This document shows positions 1 through 8,474 of a DNA stretch of 21,035 nucleotides, piece after piece; position 1 is the stretch's first letter, and each line of letters opens with the position of its first letter. The translations under genes and the position numbers were made by a program. The stretch covers positions 1-21,035 of the forward strand of contig JBFFXF010000114.1 in NCBI GenBank assembly GCA_041569895.1, written 5' to 3'. The DNA comes from JBFFXF01 sp041569895 (GTDB lineage: Bacteria; Planctomycetota; UBA8108; JACQVS01). Under the pieces are notes generated by a model that was not told the DNA's origin, did no database searches, and saw nothing but the letters and a program-made list of their open reading frames with translations.

Positions 1-726
1 GGGGCGTTCGCCGCGCTCGGGCCCGCGATGTCCTTTCACGCGGAGACTTACCGGGGCAAGATCCGCCTGCTGCAGCTTCGACTCGAGGAAGCGGTCGACC
101 ACTTCGTCGAGGCCGAGCGGCTCTACGCCGCCGTCAAGCAGCGTCCGTACGAGGACGTGCGCAGGTACATCTACCTGAAGTCGTGCGTCGTCGATCTGTG
201 CCTGCTCAACGAGGTGCTCGATCCCTTCGCCTCCGAGGAGGCCGTGCTCGACGCGGCCGTGCGCGCGCTCCTGACCGTCGGCGCGGAGGACCTCTACCTC
301 CTCAAGATGACCAACTACAAGATCGCGACGCACGCGCTCCTGCGCGGCGATCTCGAGCGCGCCCTGCGCATCTTCGAGGAGCTCCTGAACAACGAGCGGC
401 GCGAGGACGAGAGCCCGCGGAGGATGAACCTCTACCTCAAGGGCGCCGCGTGCCATCGGGAGTTCGGCCGCAGGACTCTCGCGCGAGAGTACCTGCGACG
501 CGCCGAGGGGGTCATCGTGGAATGCGATCACGACGCGCGGCGGATGGCGCGCTTCTGCTCCCTCGCCTACGCGGTCCTGACCTTCTGGGAAGAGCCGACG
601 GCCGACGACTGGCTCGACGCCCTCGACGAGCTGCCGGCCGACCCGGAGGTCATCGCGGCGCACCGGGAGGTGGCGCGGGCGATGGCATCGGCGTCACGGG
701 CAAAGGGCCGCCCGTTTCTCATATAA
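1..726 (+). CDS. TPR-like helical repeat protein, 5' end outside window
   Basis: The reading frame is open from base 1 (G-A-F-A-A-L-G-P-A before the first Met at 28), so this is most likely the C-terminal part of a longer protein and the Met at 28 need not be the start. About 240 residues are visible, almost all predicted helix. Pairs of amphipathic helices such as ALLRGDLERALRIFEELLNN and the following YLKGAACHREFGRRTLAREYLRRAE have the small/large residue spacing of tetratricopeptide repeats (A/G at the helix crossing, Y/L/F on the faces). No catalytic motif, signal or membrane segment is visible. TPR proteins are usually protein-binding scaffolds; the partner cannot be told. The frame ends with a short basic tail (RAKGRPFLI) just before a hexanucleotide repeat tract. 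Function is not recognised. Confidence 0.75.
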   Translation, partial: GAFAALGPAMSFHAETYRGKIRLLQLRLEEAVDHFVEAERLYAAVKQRPYEDVRRYIYLKSCVVDLCLLNEVLDPFASEEAVLDAAVRALLTVGAEDLYLLKMTNYKIATHALLRGDLERALRIFEELLNNERREDESPRRMNLYLKGAACHREFGRRTLAREYLRRAEGVIVECDHDARRMARFCSLAYAVLTFWEEPTADDWLDALDELPADPEVIAAHREVARAMASASRAKGRPFLI

Positions 727-739
727 CGCGCATCTCCCA

Positions 740-850
740 CCCGTACCCGTACCCGTTCCCGTCCCCGTTCCCGTCCCCGTTCCCGTCCCCGTACCCGTTC
801 CCGTTCCCGAAAACCTGCGCCGTCATCCCACTGGTCACCGTCGGTGCCGA
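740..850. repeat. Hexanucleotide tract R1 (CCCGTN x11) with conserved flank
   Basis: Eleven consecutive perfect CCCGTN units run from 740 to 805; the sixth base varies A,A,T,C,T,C,T,C,A,T,T. The tract ends in CCCGAAAACC (806-815). The next 35 bases resemble the flank of the tract at 8481. Read on the minus strand this is GGTTTTCGGG followed by GGGNAC-type repeats. A (GAGGAC)n stretch lies close by at 903-930. No protein frame is supported here: the open frames encode only PYPYPFPSP-type dipeptide repeats. Confidence 0.95.
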
Positions 851-947
851 CCCCTCGAACTCATCTATCCGAAACCCGCAACGACAAGGTCCCCCGAGAC
901 CCGCGAGGACGAGGACGAGGACGAGCACGAGGACGCCGACGCATCCC

Positions 948-1289
948 TCACTCGCAAGGCGCCCCGCACGTCAATAGGTCCCAGGTCGGGTCCACCCCGC
1001 ACGCGAACGCCCCGGGCGCTGGCGGCTCGGGGCCACCGAGGTAGAGCCAGTTGGCGATGGCGCTCGCGTCCGAGATGGAAACGAGGCCGTCGTCGTTGGC
1101 GTCGGCCGCCTTCATGCACGGTGGTTGCGGCCCGTCGTTCCAGAACCAGGCCAGGATCGTCAGGCTGTCGGCGGCGGTGACGACGCCGTCGTTGTTCGCG
1201 TCCCCGCGACGGAAGGTGTCGAATCCATCCGACGAGCCGAGGGGTGCCGCGACGAGACAGATTCCGAGTGCGACGAGCAGGGATCGCAT
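948..1289 (-). CDS. Small secreted protein with two dockerin-type repeats
   Basis: 113 residues. The start ATG at 1289 follows a good Shine-Dalgarno (GGAGG, 6 bases upstream); longer upstream frame lacks such a site. An N-terminal signal peptide is visible (MRSLLVALGICLVAAPLG, about 1-20). The mature part is two EF-hand-like Ca-binding loops: DANNDGVVTAAD and DANDDGLVSISD, each followed by a helix (SLTILAWFW; ASAIANWLYLGG). Cysteines occur in the PPC and CGVDPTWDLLTC contexts characteristic of planctomycete dockerin-like C-terminal modules. Such modules normally end large secreted enzymes or surface proteins; here the pair is almost the whole protein. It could be a stand-alone adaptor or the remnant of a longer gene. 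Divergent from the lipoprotein gene at 1491, with about 200 bases between them. Confidence 0.85.
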   Translation of the reverse strand: MRSLLVALGICLVAAPLGSSDGFDTFRRGDANNDGVVTAADSLTILAWFWNDGPQPPCMKAADANDDGLVSISDASAIANWLYLGGPEPPAPGAFACGVDPTWDLLTCGAPCE

Positions 1290-1446
1290 TGATCGCCTCC
1301 GGGCTCCCACGTTCACCCTCCCGATTCTTTTTCGGCCGCGCCCGGCCCCCTTCTTGAGGGTGCCCGGCGTCGTGTCGCGGCACCCGCGCCCGCTCGCGTG
1401 TCGGGCGCCGCCCCGGCTTTTTGGTCCGCGCCCGTCCACCCGCTGT

Positions 1447-1452
1447 TAGAAT
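1447..1452 (+). promoter_or_regulatory. Candidate -10 box of the YdjY-domain lipoprotein gene
   Basis: TAGAAT lies 38 bases before the ATG at 1491 in the divergent gap 1290-1490. The same hexamer serves as the apparent -10 of the ferredoxin gene at 8771. No -35 at ideal spacing was found (TTGGTC at 1421-1426 is 20 bases away), so this is tentative. Confidence 0.35.
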
Positions 1453-1490
1453 GACCGGCTACAACCCCGGGAAGAGGAGAGGACCCGTCG

Positions 1491-3311
1491 ATGCGCGAGA
1501 GAAACAACATGCTGTCCATCCTGGAGCCTCTGGCACGGTGCGCGGCGCTGCTCGCCGTGTGCGCGGCGCTTGGCGCCTGCACGCCGGGCGGCGAGAACGG
1601 CGAGGAAGCGCCCGGGGCGAAGTCGCCCGCGCAGCCGGCCGGTGAGCCCGGCGTCGAGAACGCCGGCGCCGAGAAGTTCTCCGTCGACGCCCCGCCCGTG
1701 GCGCCCGGCGTCGAGGCGGACGTCGAGCCCGGAGCGGAGCCGGGCGCGCCCGGCATCGTCGTCGGCGAGCGTCGCCTCGAGGTCGATCGGGAGGCGCGCG
1801 AGGTGCACATCCCGGCGTTCTTCGTCAGCGCGACGCAGCGGCTCGAGGTCTTCGCCTGCCACGAGACCGGTCCGACGCACGAGACGGTGGTGGCGTTCAA
1901 GGTCGACGGCGAGCAGATCTACCGGGCGCTGCTCGAGGTCGGCTTCCGGCCGCCCGACGCCTTCTGGAACGCGACCGGTCCCCACGAGGTGCGACGCACG
2001 CTCGGGGACCGCGCCATCGTGCTGCTGCGCTGGACGTGGAAGGGGGAGACGCGCGAGGTGCCGGGCGAGTCGGTGATCCGCGACTCCGAGGCGAGGTTCC
2101 CGCTCTTCGTGCGCGGCTTCACGTTCGTCGCGGAGAAGCGGCTGATGGGCGATCCGCCGGTGGAGCGCGTGCCGCCCGCCGTGGAGGTCACCGTCGGCGA
2201 TCCGAACCGACAGGGCTCCGTCTCGTCGCTGCTCTTCCATCCGAACGACCTCGAGGAGCTGACGCCGTGGATGCCGCCCCTGGAGGTGGACCCCGACGCG
2301 CTCGAGGACTTCGAACAGCTGGTCGAGCAGCAGGTGCCGTGCACGGTCGTCGTGCGACGGATCGACAGCGAGGCCGACCTCATCGACGCCGTGGCGTCGT
2401 ACGTCGAGGACCCCTCGAGGCGGGCGTTGCTCGAGAAGCTGCGACCGCTGGCTCGCGCGGTCGACGAGCTCAAGGCGCGCTACACCGCTCGCGTCAAGAC
2501 CATCCGCGAGCTCCTCGAGCAGGACGGTGACGACGCGAAGCGCGACGCGATCGCCGAGCGGCTCGACCGTGAAGTGCGCGAGGGGCGCGCCGAGGCGGCG
2601 CGTATCCACGAGGCGTACATCGGGCTCTTCGCCGAGCAGGAGAAGTTCCGCGCCGAACGGCTCGCGGCGCGGACCGACCTCGAGCCGGAGATCCGCGCCA
2701 TGTCCGTCGCGCGGTACGAGCACGGCGTCGCCTACGAGCCGCGGCTCGCCGAGCTGCGCGCCCTGATCGCGGAGATCGATGCGCGGGGCGATCCCGACGA
2801 GAAGACCGCGCTCGAGCGGCGAGCGCTGGAGCACGACCTCGATCGCCTGCCCCTCGAGCGCACGCTCTTCTGGGCGCGTGACCACCTCGCGGACGTGACG
2901 CGACGTCTCGACCACGATGCGACGAAGAACGACACGTACCTGCGCGACCTGCTCGTCGAGGACCGCATGAAGACCCTCGCCGACATCCGCGCCATCCGCG
3001 GTCAGATCGCTCTTCTCGCGACGCAGTCGGAGGAGCTTCGCGCGCGCATCGCCGGCAGCTGGGAGGGGATCGAGGAGAAGAACCTCGAGCGTCGCCGCGG
3101 CGCCGAGCGCGCCATCGAGCTCGCCGGCCTCGAGAGGGACCTCGTGGAGACCATGGCGGAGCTGCGCTGGCTGCGGAACTTCACCGAGACCGGACCGGGC
3201 CGCGAGGGCGACGACGCGGCGAAGCGCGCGGAGCTGACCGAGCGCAAGAAGGAGCTCGAGTCGAGCATCGCCGCGCTCCGCAAGGAGCTCGGCGACGGCG
3301 AGGAACCGTGA
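1491..3311 (+). CDS. Lipoprotein with YdjY-like domain and C-terminal coiled coil
   Basis: 606 residues. ATG at 1491 follows AGGAGAGGA at a suitable distance. A type II signal peptide ends in the lipobox LGAC (Cys30; Thr at +2 suggests outer membrane in a diderm). Residues 31-90 are a Pro/Gly/Glu/Ala-rich linker. Residues about 92-295 match my recollection of the YdjY domain layout: LEVDREAREVHIPAFF, then LEVFACHETGPTHETVVA, a helix ALLEVGFRPP, a WTWKG strand, an FVRGFTF-like block and a closing VPCTVVVRRID strand. The family is common in planctomycete lipoproteins and its biochemical role is unknown. Residues about 295-606 are charged, Arg/Glu/Leu-rich helix with heptad character (ELRALIAEIDARG, KKELESSIAALRKELG), probably coiled coil. 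Convergent with the S41 protease gene 45 bases downstream. Domain naming is from memory and should be tested by profile search. Confidence 0.8.
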   Translation: MRERNNMLSILEPLARCAALLAVCAALGACTPGGENGEEAPGAKSPAQPAGEPGVENAGAEKFSVDAPPVAPGVEADVEPGAEPGAPGIVVGERRLEVDREAREVHIPAFFVSATQRLEVFACHETGPTHETVVAFKVDGEQIYRALLEVGFRPPDAFWNATGPHEVRRTLGDRAIVLLRWTWKGETREVPGESVIRDSEARFPLFVRGFTFVAEKRLMGDPPVERVPPAVEVTVGDPNRQGSVSSLLFHPNDLEELTPWMPPLEVDPDALEDFEQLVEQQVPCTVVVRRIDSEADLIDAVASYVEDPSRRALLEKLRPLARAVDELKARYTARVKTIRELLEQDGDDAKRDAIAERLDREVREGRAEAARIHEAYIGLFAEQEKFRAERLAARTDLEPEIRAMSVARYEHGVAYEPRLAELRALIAEIDARGDPDEKTALERRALEHDLDRLPLERTLFWARDHLADVTRRLDHDATKNDTYLRDLLVEDRMKTLADIRAIRGQIALLATQSEELRARIAGSWEGIEEKNLERRRGAERAIELAGLERDLVETMAELRWLRNFTETGPGREGDDAAKRAELTERKKELESSIAALRKELGDGEEP

Positions 3312-3356
3312 CACCGGGTCACGGCCGCCGCGGCGCGCTCTCCGCCGACCCTCCGA

Positions 3357-6257
3357 TCACCGCGTGGTCTTCGGTCGCGCGATCGAGGAGCTCTCGATTC
3401 GACGCACGTAGACCACGTGGCGGCGGCTGACGCCGTCGTCGTTCGTGGTCACCACCGAGATGCGGTTCTGGCCGACCTCGACCGGGATGTCGGTCGAGAG
3501 CTCGAGCTTCTCGGCGGGCGGCGGCTCCGACTCGCGGAAGTAGATCTTGTCCGGCAGGCCGTCCTCGTCGAGGGCGACGCGCGAGATCGACACCCACGCG
3601 TGGAACGGGGCGCTCGTGTCGCGGATCACGGCGGCGAGTCGCACCGTGCTCGCGTCGGTGACGATGACCTCCTTCTCGGTCGCCTCGCGACGCTTGCCGT
3701 CGCGGTCGAACGCCAGGGTGACGTCGATCGCCGAGGCGCGGAAGGTCCGGCCGTTCTCGAACTTCGTGCGGTCCGGCGCGGCGGCCGGGATGGTGAAGTC
3801 GCGACCGACGCCCGTCGGATAGTGTGATCCCCAGACGCCGAACTCGAAATCGTACTGCTCGCGACTGGCGTCCGGCCGCGTGTGGAAACGGAAGGCCAGC
3901 TCGCGCTTCTCGCCCGGCTTCAGATCGGGCAGATCGAGCCGGCCGATGTCGAGGAACAGGTCCTGGCCGTTCTTGTCGCTGCGCAGCACCGCGACGCCCT
4001 TGCGGACCTGCGCCGGACCGACGTTCTCGATCGTCGCCAGGAGCGTCGCGCGCGTGCCGGGCGCGAGGTGCTCCAGCTTCTGGCCGGTCTGTTCGTCGAC
4101 GAGGGTGAGGGAGCAGGCGAACTCGGGGAACGGCTGCGATTCGATCACCACCTCGTGCTCGACCTGCTCGAAGGCGCCCTCGACGTCCGGGCACGTCAGG
4201 TCGACCGTCAGGAAGTCGCTCCGGGTCGCCGGCGCCGGTCGCAGCACGGCGTCGAAGCTGCGCTCGATGGTCTGTCCCGGCTCGAGCTTGCCGAAGAGGA
4301 ACTCCCGCTCGTTGTAGAGCGCCTGGTCCGACGACGAGACGCCGGCGAGGCGGTGGATCGGCCGGTCGGAGAGGTTGGTGACGCGCGCCGTGACGACGAG
4401 CGCCCTCTCCGGGTAGTGGTCCTCCTCGTCCTTCGAGGGCCGCTCGACGAAACGGTGCTCGATCTCGAGCTTCACCTTCGGGCGATCGGGATTGTCCCCG
4501 GCGCTCCAGTCGATGCCACGGTCGCGCAGCAGGGTCGCGATCTCCTCGAGAAGACGCGAGCGCGCGCGCTCGATCTCGCCGGCGTGCATGGTCACGAACG
4601 TCTTGCCGTCGATGGCGCCGCGCGGCCCGCGCTCGACATGCGCGCCGAGCAACGTGTGCGCGACCTCGACGAGCTTGTCCTCCATCGGATTGATCTCGCC
4701 GCTCATGAAGCGGTCGCCGATCTCGTCCTCCTCCGGCGGGTCGTAGACCAGCGGGTAGGTGAGCATCGTCAGCGGCTCGAGCTCCTTCGCGTACTGCGAC
4801 ACGATGTGATACTCGTAGTCACTCTCGGTGCCGCGCCGCACGTTCGGGAAGAGATCGACGTCCTTGTCGGCGAAGAACACGCGATGCGCGGCGATGTCCG
4901 GCACCACGCCCGTCTCCTGGATCGAGATCTTCCCCGGAATCAGGTACTCCGAGACGGTGATCTTCAACTGGGCCTTGAACCGTCTGAGGAACCGGTTCGC
5001 CGAGGGCAGCGGGTGGAGCTGCTGCACCGACCCCTTGCCGAAGGTCGTCGTCCCGAGCACGACGGCGCGGCCGTTCTGCTGCAGCGCGCCGATGACGATC
5101 TCCGCGCCCGACGCGGACGCCTCGTTGCAGAGCGCGATCATCGGGTAGCTCGGCTCGTCGCCGTCGTCGACCGCCTCGAAGGACTCGACGCCGTCACGAT
5201 CGGCGATCGAGTAGATGACGCCACGCTCGAGGAAGATGTCCGCCATGTCGGACGCCTGCTTGAGCAGGCCGCCCGAGTTGCCGCGCAGGTCGAGGATCAG
5301 CCCGGCGAGCTCCTTCTCGCCGTTGGTGATGTGGAGCCGCGTGAGGTTCTGCTTCAGGCTGCTGAGCGTGTTCTTGTCGAAGTTCCTCACCTGGATGTAG
5401 CCGATGCCGTTCGGGAGCAGCTTCGACTCGACGCTCTTGATGACGACGAGGTCGCGAGTCACCGGGATCTTCTTGGTGACGACCTTCTCTCCCTCCTCGC
5501 GCTTGATCGTCAGGACGATCTCGGTGCCGCGCTTGCCGCGGATCCTCTTGACCGCCTCGGTCGTCGACATGTTGACCGTCGACTCCTCGCCGATCTTGGC
5601 GATCAGGTCACCGTTGCGGAAGCCGGCGCGCGCGGCCGGGGTGTCCTTCAGCACCTCGATCACCGTCAACTGGCCGTCGCCGCGGAGGCCGACGAGCATG
5701 CCGACGCCGAAGATCTCCCCCTCGATGTGGACGTAGAACTCCTCGAAGGCCTTCTTGCTGAAGACCACCGTGTGCGGGTCGAGTCCCGTCAGGAAGCCGT
5801 TGACGGTGGCGATGCGGATGTCCTCGAGCGCGGTCTCGCCGTCGTAGTGCCGCTCGAGGAACTCGAAGATGCGCTTCAGCGTGCGGAACGCGGAGTCGAG
5901 ACTCGTCACCTGGCTCAGCGACGAGACGTGCGAGAACTCGCCGACGTGCACGCGCGCGCGGTTCTTGTCGGGCCCGGTGAAGGCGACGTAGATCTCGTCG
6001 GCGGAGTTCTCGAGCGAGGTTAGCGCCCGCTCGAGCTGGCGCCGCGGCTGGAAGCGACGCGGATCCCAGTAGTACCGCCTGAGGTGCGGGCCGAGGTCAT
6101 CGAAGATCTCCGGGTATTCCTCGACCGCGGTGTCGGCCGTGTTGGCGAAGCTGCATGTCCCGAGCGGAAGCGCGAGGAGGCAGATCACCGAGACGGTGAA
6201 GACGTAGGTGGCGATGCGCTGGAGGGCGTTCTGGCGTGAGGGGCGGTTGGGATCCAT
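3357..6257 (-). CDS. Periplasmic PDZ-S41 tail-specific protease, long form
   Basis: 966 residues from the ATG at 6257, preceded by GAAGGA at 6 bases; a TTG one codon upstream is less likely. Residues about 15-33 are hydrophobic and end in PLGTC (an imperfect lipobox), indicating export or membrane anchoring. A helical region (40-160) precedes a PDZ domain (about 172-262, with GEIFGVGMLVGLRGDGQLTV and PAARAGFRNGDLIAKIGEE). The S41 core follows (about 270-460): LILDLRGNSGGLL, then EASASGAEIVIGALQQ with predicted nucleophile Ser383, and TTFGKGSVQQ with general base Lys408, 25 residues later as in CtpA/Prc enzymes. The family cleaves exported proteins from their C-termini. Residues about 540-960 are an extra region rich in beta strands with repeated CARDB/Ig-like segments (RALVVTARVTNLSDRPI, RATLLATIENVGPAQV), likely for substrate or envelope binding. 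It is monocistronic here. Confidence 0.93.
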   Translation of the reverse strand: MDPNRPSRQNALQRIATYVFTVSVICLLALPLGTCSFANTADTAVEEYPEIFDDLGPHLRRYYWDPRRFQPRRQLERALTSLENSADEIYVAFTGPDKNRARVHVGEFSHVSSLSQVTSLDSAFRTLKRIFEFLERHYDGETALEDIRIATVNGFLTGLDPHTVVFSKKAFEEFYVHIEGEIFGVGMLVGLRGDGQLTVIEVLKDTPAARAGFRNGDLIAKIGEESTVNMSTTEAVKRIRGKRGTEIVLTIKREEGEKVVTKKIPVTRDLVVIKSVESKLLPNGIGYIQVRNFDKNTLSSLKQNLTRLHITNGEKELAGLILDLRGNSGGLLKQASDMADIFLERGVIYSIADRDGVESFEAVDDGDEPSYPMIALCNEASASGAEIVIGALQQNGRAVVLGTTTFGKGSVQQLHPLPSANRFLRRFKAQLKITVSEYLIPGKISIQETGVVPDIAAHRVFFADKDVDLFPNVRRGTESDYEYHIVSQYAKELEPLTMLTYPLVYDPPEEDEIGDRFMSGEINPMEDKLVEVAHTLLGAHVERGPRGAIDGKTFVTMHAGEIERARSRLLEEIATLLRDRGIDWSAGDNPDRPKVKLEIEHRFVERPSKDEEDHYPERALVVTARVTNLSDRPIHRLAGVSSSDQALYNEREFLFGKLEPGQTIERSFDAVLRPAPATRSDFLTVDLTCPDVEGAFEQVEHEVVIESQPFPEFACSLTLVDEQTGQKLEHLAPGTRATLLATIENVGPAQVRKGVAVLRSDKNGQDLFLDIGRLDLPDLKPGEKRELAFRFHTRPDASREQYDFEFGVWGSHYPTGVGRDFTIPAAAPDRTKFENGRTFRASAIDVTLAFDRDGKRREATEKEVIVTDASTVRLAAVIRDTSAPFHAWVSISRVALDEDGLPDKIYFRESEPPPAEKLELSTDIPVEVGQNRISVVTTNDDGVSRRHVVYVRRIESSSIARPKTTR

Positions 6258-6676
6258 CAATCGTCCTTCTCTCTGATATACGTCCGCTACGTCCGCGATG
6301 TAGCCATTATCGGGTTGTCGCGGTCCCGAGTGCAGCAGGCTCTTGTGAAGCGTGTCGACGGGGACGCTCCCGCGCGCGCCCGATACTCGATTCAGGCGGC
6401 CGGGGCACGGCGCCGGCTCTCCAGACGGCTCGATCCCGCTTCCCTTCTTCGATCGTCTCTTCGATCGTCTCGTCGATCGTCCGAGTTCCTTTCCGGGGTC
6501 GTCTGCGGCGCGTGCGATCGTCCTCCGAGCCGGGCGCTCAATCCCTGTCCTCGTGGGGGGTTACGCCGACAACCCGAGGGTGAGTCTAGCACAGGGTCGG
6601 GCATCTTTCAAGGAACGCGGTCCGATGCCTTCATGACGCGGGGCAAATCCTCGATAGATGAGGAAGGTCTCGGGAT
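6258..6676. other. Divergent intergenic region between protease and pseudo-phosphatase genes
   Basis: No gene is supported in these 419 bases. It holds three near-identical 12-base units TTCGATCGTCTC (6448-6483), an inverted repeat GCTAC-N9-GTAGC (6286-6304), and on the minus strand a possible -10 TATATC (6275-6280) about 18 bases before the protease ATG, without a convincing -35. The plus-strand start at 6677 is preceded by AGGAAGG (6661-6667). Confidence 0.6.
6448..6483. repeat. Three tandem 12-mers TTCGATCGTCTC
   Basis: Two exact copies (6448-6459, 6460-6471) and a third with changes (6472-6483). Each contains the palindrome CGATCG. Possibly a regulator site or simple slippage; nothing else indicates which. 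Confidence 0.8.
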
Positions 6677-8452
6677 GTGAGCACGCCAGGGTCGGAACAA
6701 TGGCGGGCCGACAAAGAGCGGCCGGACAATAGCGGGCCGGAAAACAGCGCGATGGGTGACCGAACGCACTCGCGATTCGTCTTCGATCGACCTCTCTATC
6801 TCGACAGGAAGCGCGGGAAGTACACCTTCGAGGCCTCCTCGGACGCCGTCGAGGTCGTCAAGGAGGGGCGAGAGATCGACCTCGAGTCGCTCGAGCTCCT
6901 CTTCAACCCGTTCGCGCCGGTGCGGCTGGCGCATTTCCGGGAGATGTTCGACGAGGAGGTGGCGCGCTACCTCGACGCGCTCGAATCCGGCGGCGCCGCG
7001 ACCGCCGACAGGCCCGCGGAGGCGACGGACGCCGCCGCGCCGGAGAGGACGGCCCCCGCCGCGAAGGCGCCTGCCCCCCCGGCCGAGCAGCAGGCGAGCG
7101 CTCCCGCCGCCGAGCCAGAGTCCTACGAGACGCCCTCGCTGGAGGCCATGCGCGCCCAGCGCGAGGAGCTCCGCTCGCAGGTCAGCGCGTGGGTCTCCGA
7201 GACCGAGTCGACCCGCGAGCTCCTCCGCGGCGCGTGCGACGAGGCGATCCGCGACCTGATCGTCGGCTTCTGCAAGAAGCTCAGGCCGCGCCGCGTGCTC
7301 GCCACGGGGAGCTTCGGCGACGAGCCGACCAGCGGCGACCACGCGACCGACACCGCGATCACATCGCAGGCGTTCGGCGTGTCGATGAGCCTCGGGGAGA
7401 AGCGGCTGCTCGAGGTGGCGCGCTCGGCGCTGGCCCAGGGCGCCGCCCGCGGGCCATTCAGCAACATCGTCCTCCTCAAGCAGAAGATCCTTCTCGGCGA
7501 ATCGAGTCCGCGCTTTCGCAGCATGGTGCAGCACTACTACAAGCACCTGGTCCGATTCCTCGAGAGCTTCGAGATCGCGCCCGAGACGGCGCGGATGATC
7601 GACCGGTCGAAGTACATCTACCTCGGCGAGGCGAACAAGGACATCGGCGAATCCGCGCTCGTGCTCGGGACCGCCGACGCCTTCATGTCGCTGAAGGAGG
7701 CGAAGCAGCGCAACGTCGACGTGCTCGGCATCCTGCCGCAGCACCTGCGGCGTGTGCTGCCGAGCGAGCTCGTCCCGGCGGCGGAGACCGCCGAGGCGCT
7801 TCTCGGCGAGTGCTGCTACGTCGAGATCCCACCGGCCGCCGGCAGCGAGGACGGCCCGGACGACCAGCACTCGAGCTTCTTCCCGGTGGGGCGGTCGCTG
7901 CAGGGGATCCTCGCCTTCCGGATCGGCGGATCCGACGACGACGTCGCGTGGATGCGGAACCTGCTCGTCTACGTGCTCGAGCGCATGCCCGACCGCACCA
8001 ACCCCGCGCACGTCGTCGGCGTCCTCAACCGCTTCGCGCTCAAGTACCCGTTCGCCCGGGAGATCTTCATTGAGCTGTTCTACGGCGTGGTCAACGGTCG
8101 CGAGGAGACGCTGACGTACACGACCGCCGGATACCCGGCGCCGGTCCTCGTGCGCGGCGACGACGTCACGGTCCTCAAGTCGACCGGCGGACAGCCGCTC
8201 AACATGGCGGGCAAGGAGTACAGCAACCTCCGGGTGCCGCTCGAGCTGATGGACTGCATCGTCCTGCCCAACGACGCCGTCGCCGAGCTGCTCCAGCAGC
8301 AGCTCGCCTCGTCGTTCGCGCCACGCGCCGGAAACGGCCACTCGACCTCGGCCTCCACGCCCGACGCGCGCGCCCTGATCCTCGCCGCGGCGCGCGACGA
8401 GCAGGTCCGGGTGGATGAGGGGTTGAAGATGCAGGTGTATCGGCACCTGTAA
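6677..8452 (+). CDS. Protein with degenerate SpoIIE/PP2C-like C-terminal domain
   Basis: 591 residues from a GTG at 6677 with AGGAAGG 9 bases upstream; an ATG at 6752 would remove 25 residues but has a weaker site. Residues 30-100 form a compact N-terminal region, 100-155 an Ala/Pro-rich linker, 155-390 a mostly helical middle, and about 395-575 a SpoIIE/RsbU-like phosphatase fold: NPAHVVGVLNRFAL, then FIELFYGVVNGREETLTYTTAGYPAPVLVR, which closely fits the family pattern of FYG-hinge, TYxNAGHxPP. The metal-binding sites are altered: the early GD motif is IGG (416-418) and the late YTDG motif is LPND (530-533), so catalysis is doubtful. RsbU-type enzymes dephosphorylate anti-anti-sigma factors in partner-switching; no RsbV/RsbW-like partner is present. 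It may be a pseudo-phosphatase acting by binding. Confidence 0.75.
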   Translation: MSTPGSEQWRADKERPDNSGPENSAMGDRTHSRFVFDRPLYLDRKRGKYTFEASSDAVEVVKEGREIDLESLELLFNPFAPVRLAHFREMFDEEVARYLDALESGGAATADRPAEATDAAAPERTAPAAKAPAPPAEQQASAPAAEPESYETPSLEAMRAQREELRSQVSAWVSETESTRELLRGACDEAIRDLIVGFCKKLRPRRVLATGSFGDEPTSGDHATDTAITSQAFGVSMSLGEKRLLEVARSALAQGAARGPFSNIVLLKQKILLGESSPRFRSMVQHYYKHLVRFLESFEIAPETARMIDRSKYIYLGEANKDIGESALVLGTADAFMSLKEAKQRNVDVLGILPQHLRRVLPSELVPAAETAEALLGECCYVEIPPAAGSEDGPDDQHSSFFPVGRSLQGILAFRIGGSDDDVAWMRNLLVYVLERMPDRTNPAHVVGVLNRFALKYPFAREIFIELFYGVVNGREETLTYTTAGYPAPVLVRGDDVTVLKSTGGQPLNMAGKEYSNLRVPLELMDCIVLPNDAVAELLQQQLASSFAPRAGNGHSTSASTPDARALILAAARDEQVRVDEGLKMQVYRHL

Positions 8453-8474
8453 TCGCCGCGGGCACGGGATCGCC

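Noticed and set aside
32..33. Start codon of the first gene at 28
   Set aside because: The frame is open to base 1 and no Shine-Dalgarno precedes the Met, so the gene is treated as truncated by the window.
1446..3314. 622-codon frame opposite the lipoprotein
   Set aside because: No signal or domain; the plus-strand gene has a Shine-Dalgarno, signal peptide and lipobox.
3882..6023. 713-codon open frame on the plus strand opposite the S41 protease
   Set aside because: It mirrors a strongly conserved protease frame; translation is Arg/Glu/Val/Asp-biased with no motif, as expected from GC-rich codon periodicity.
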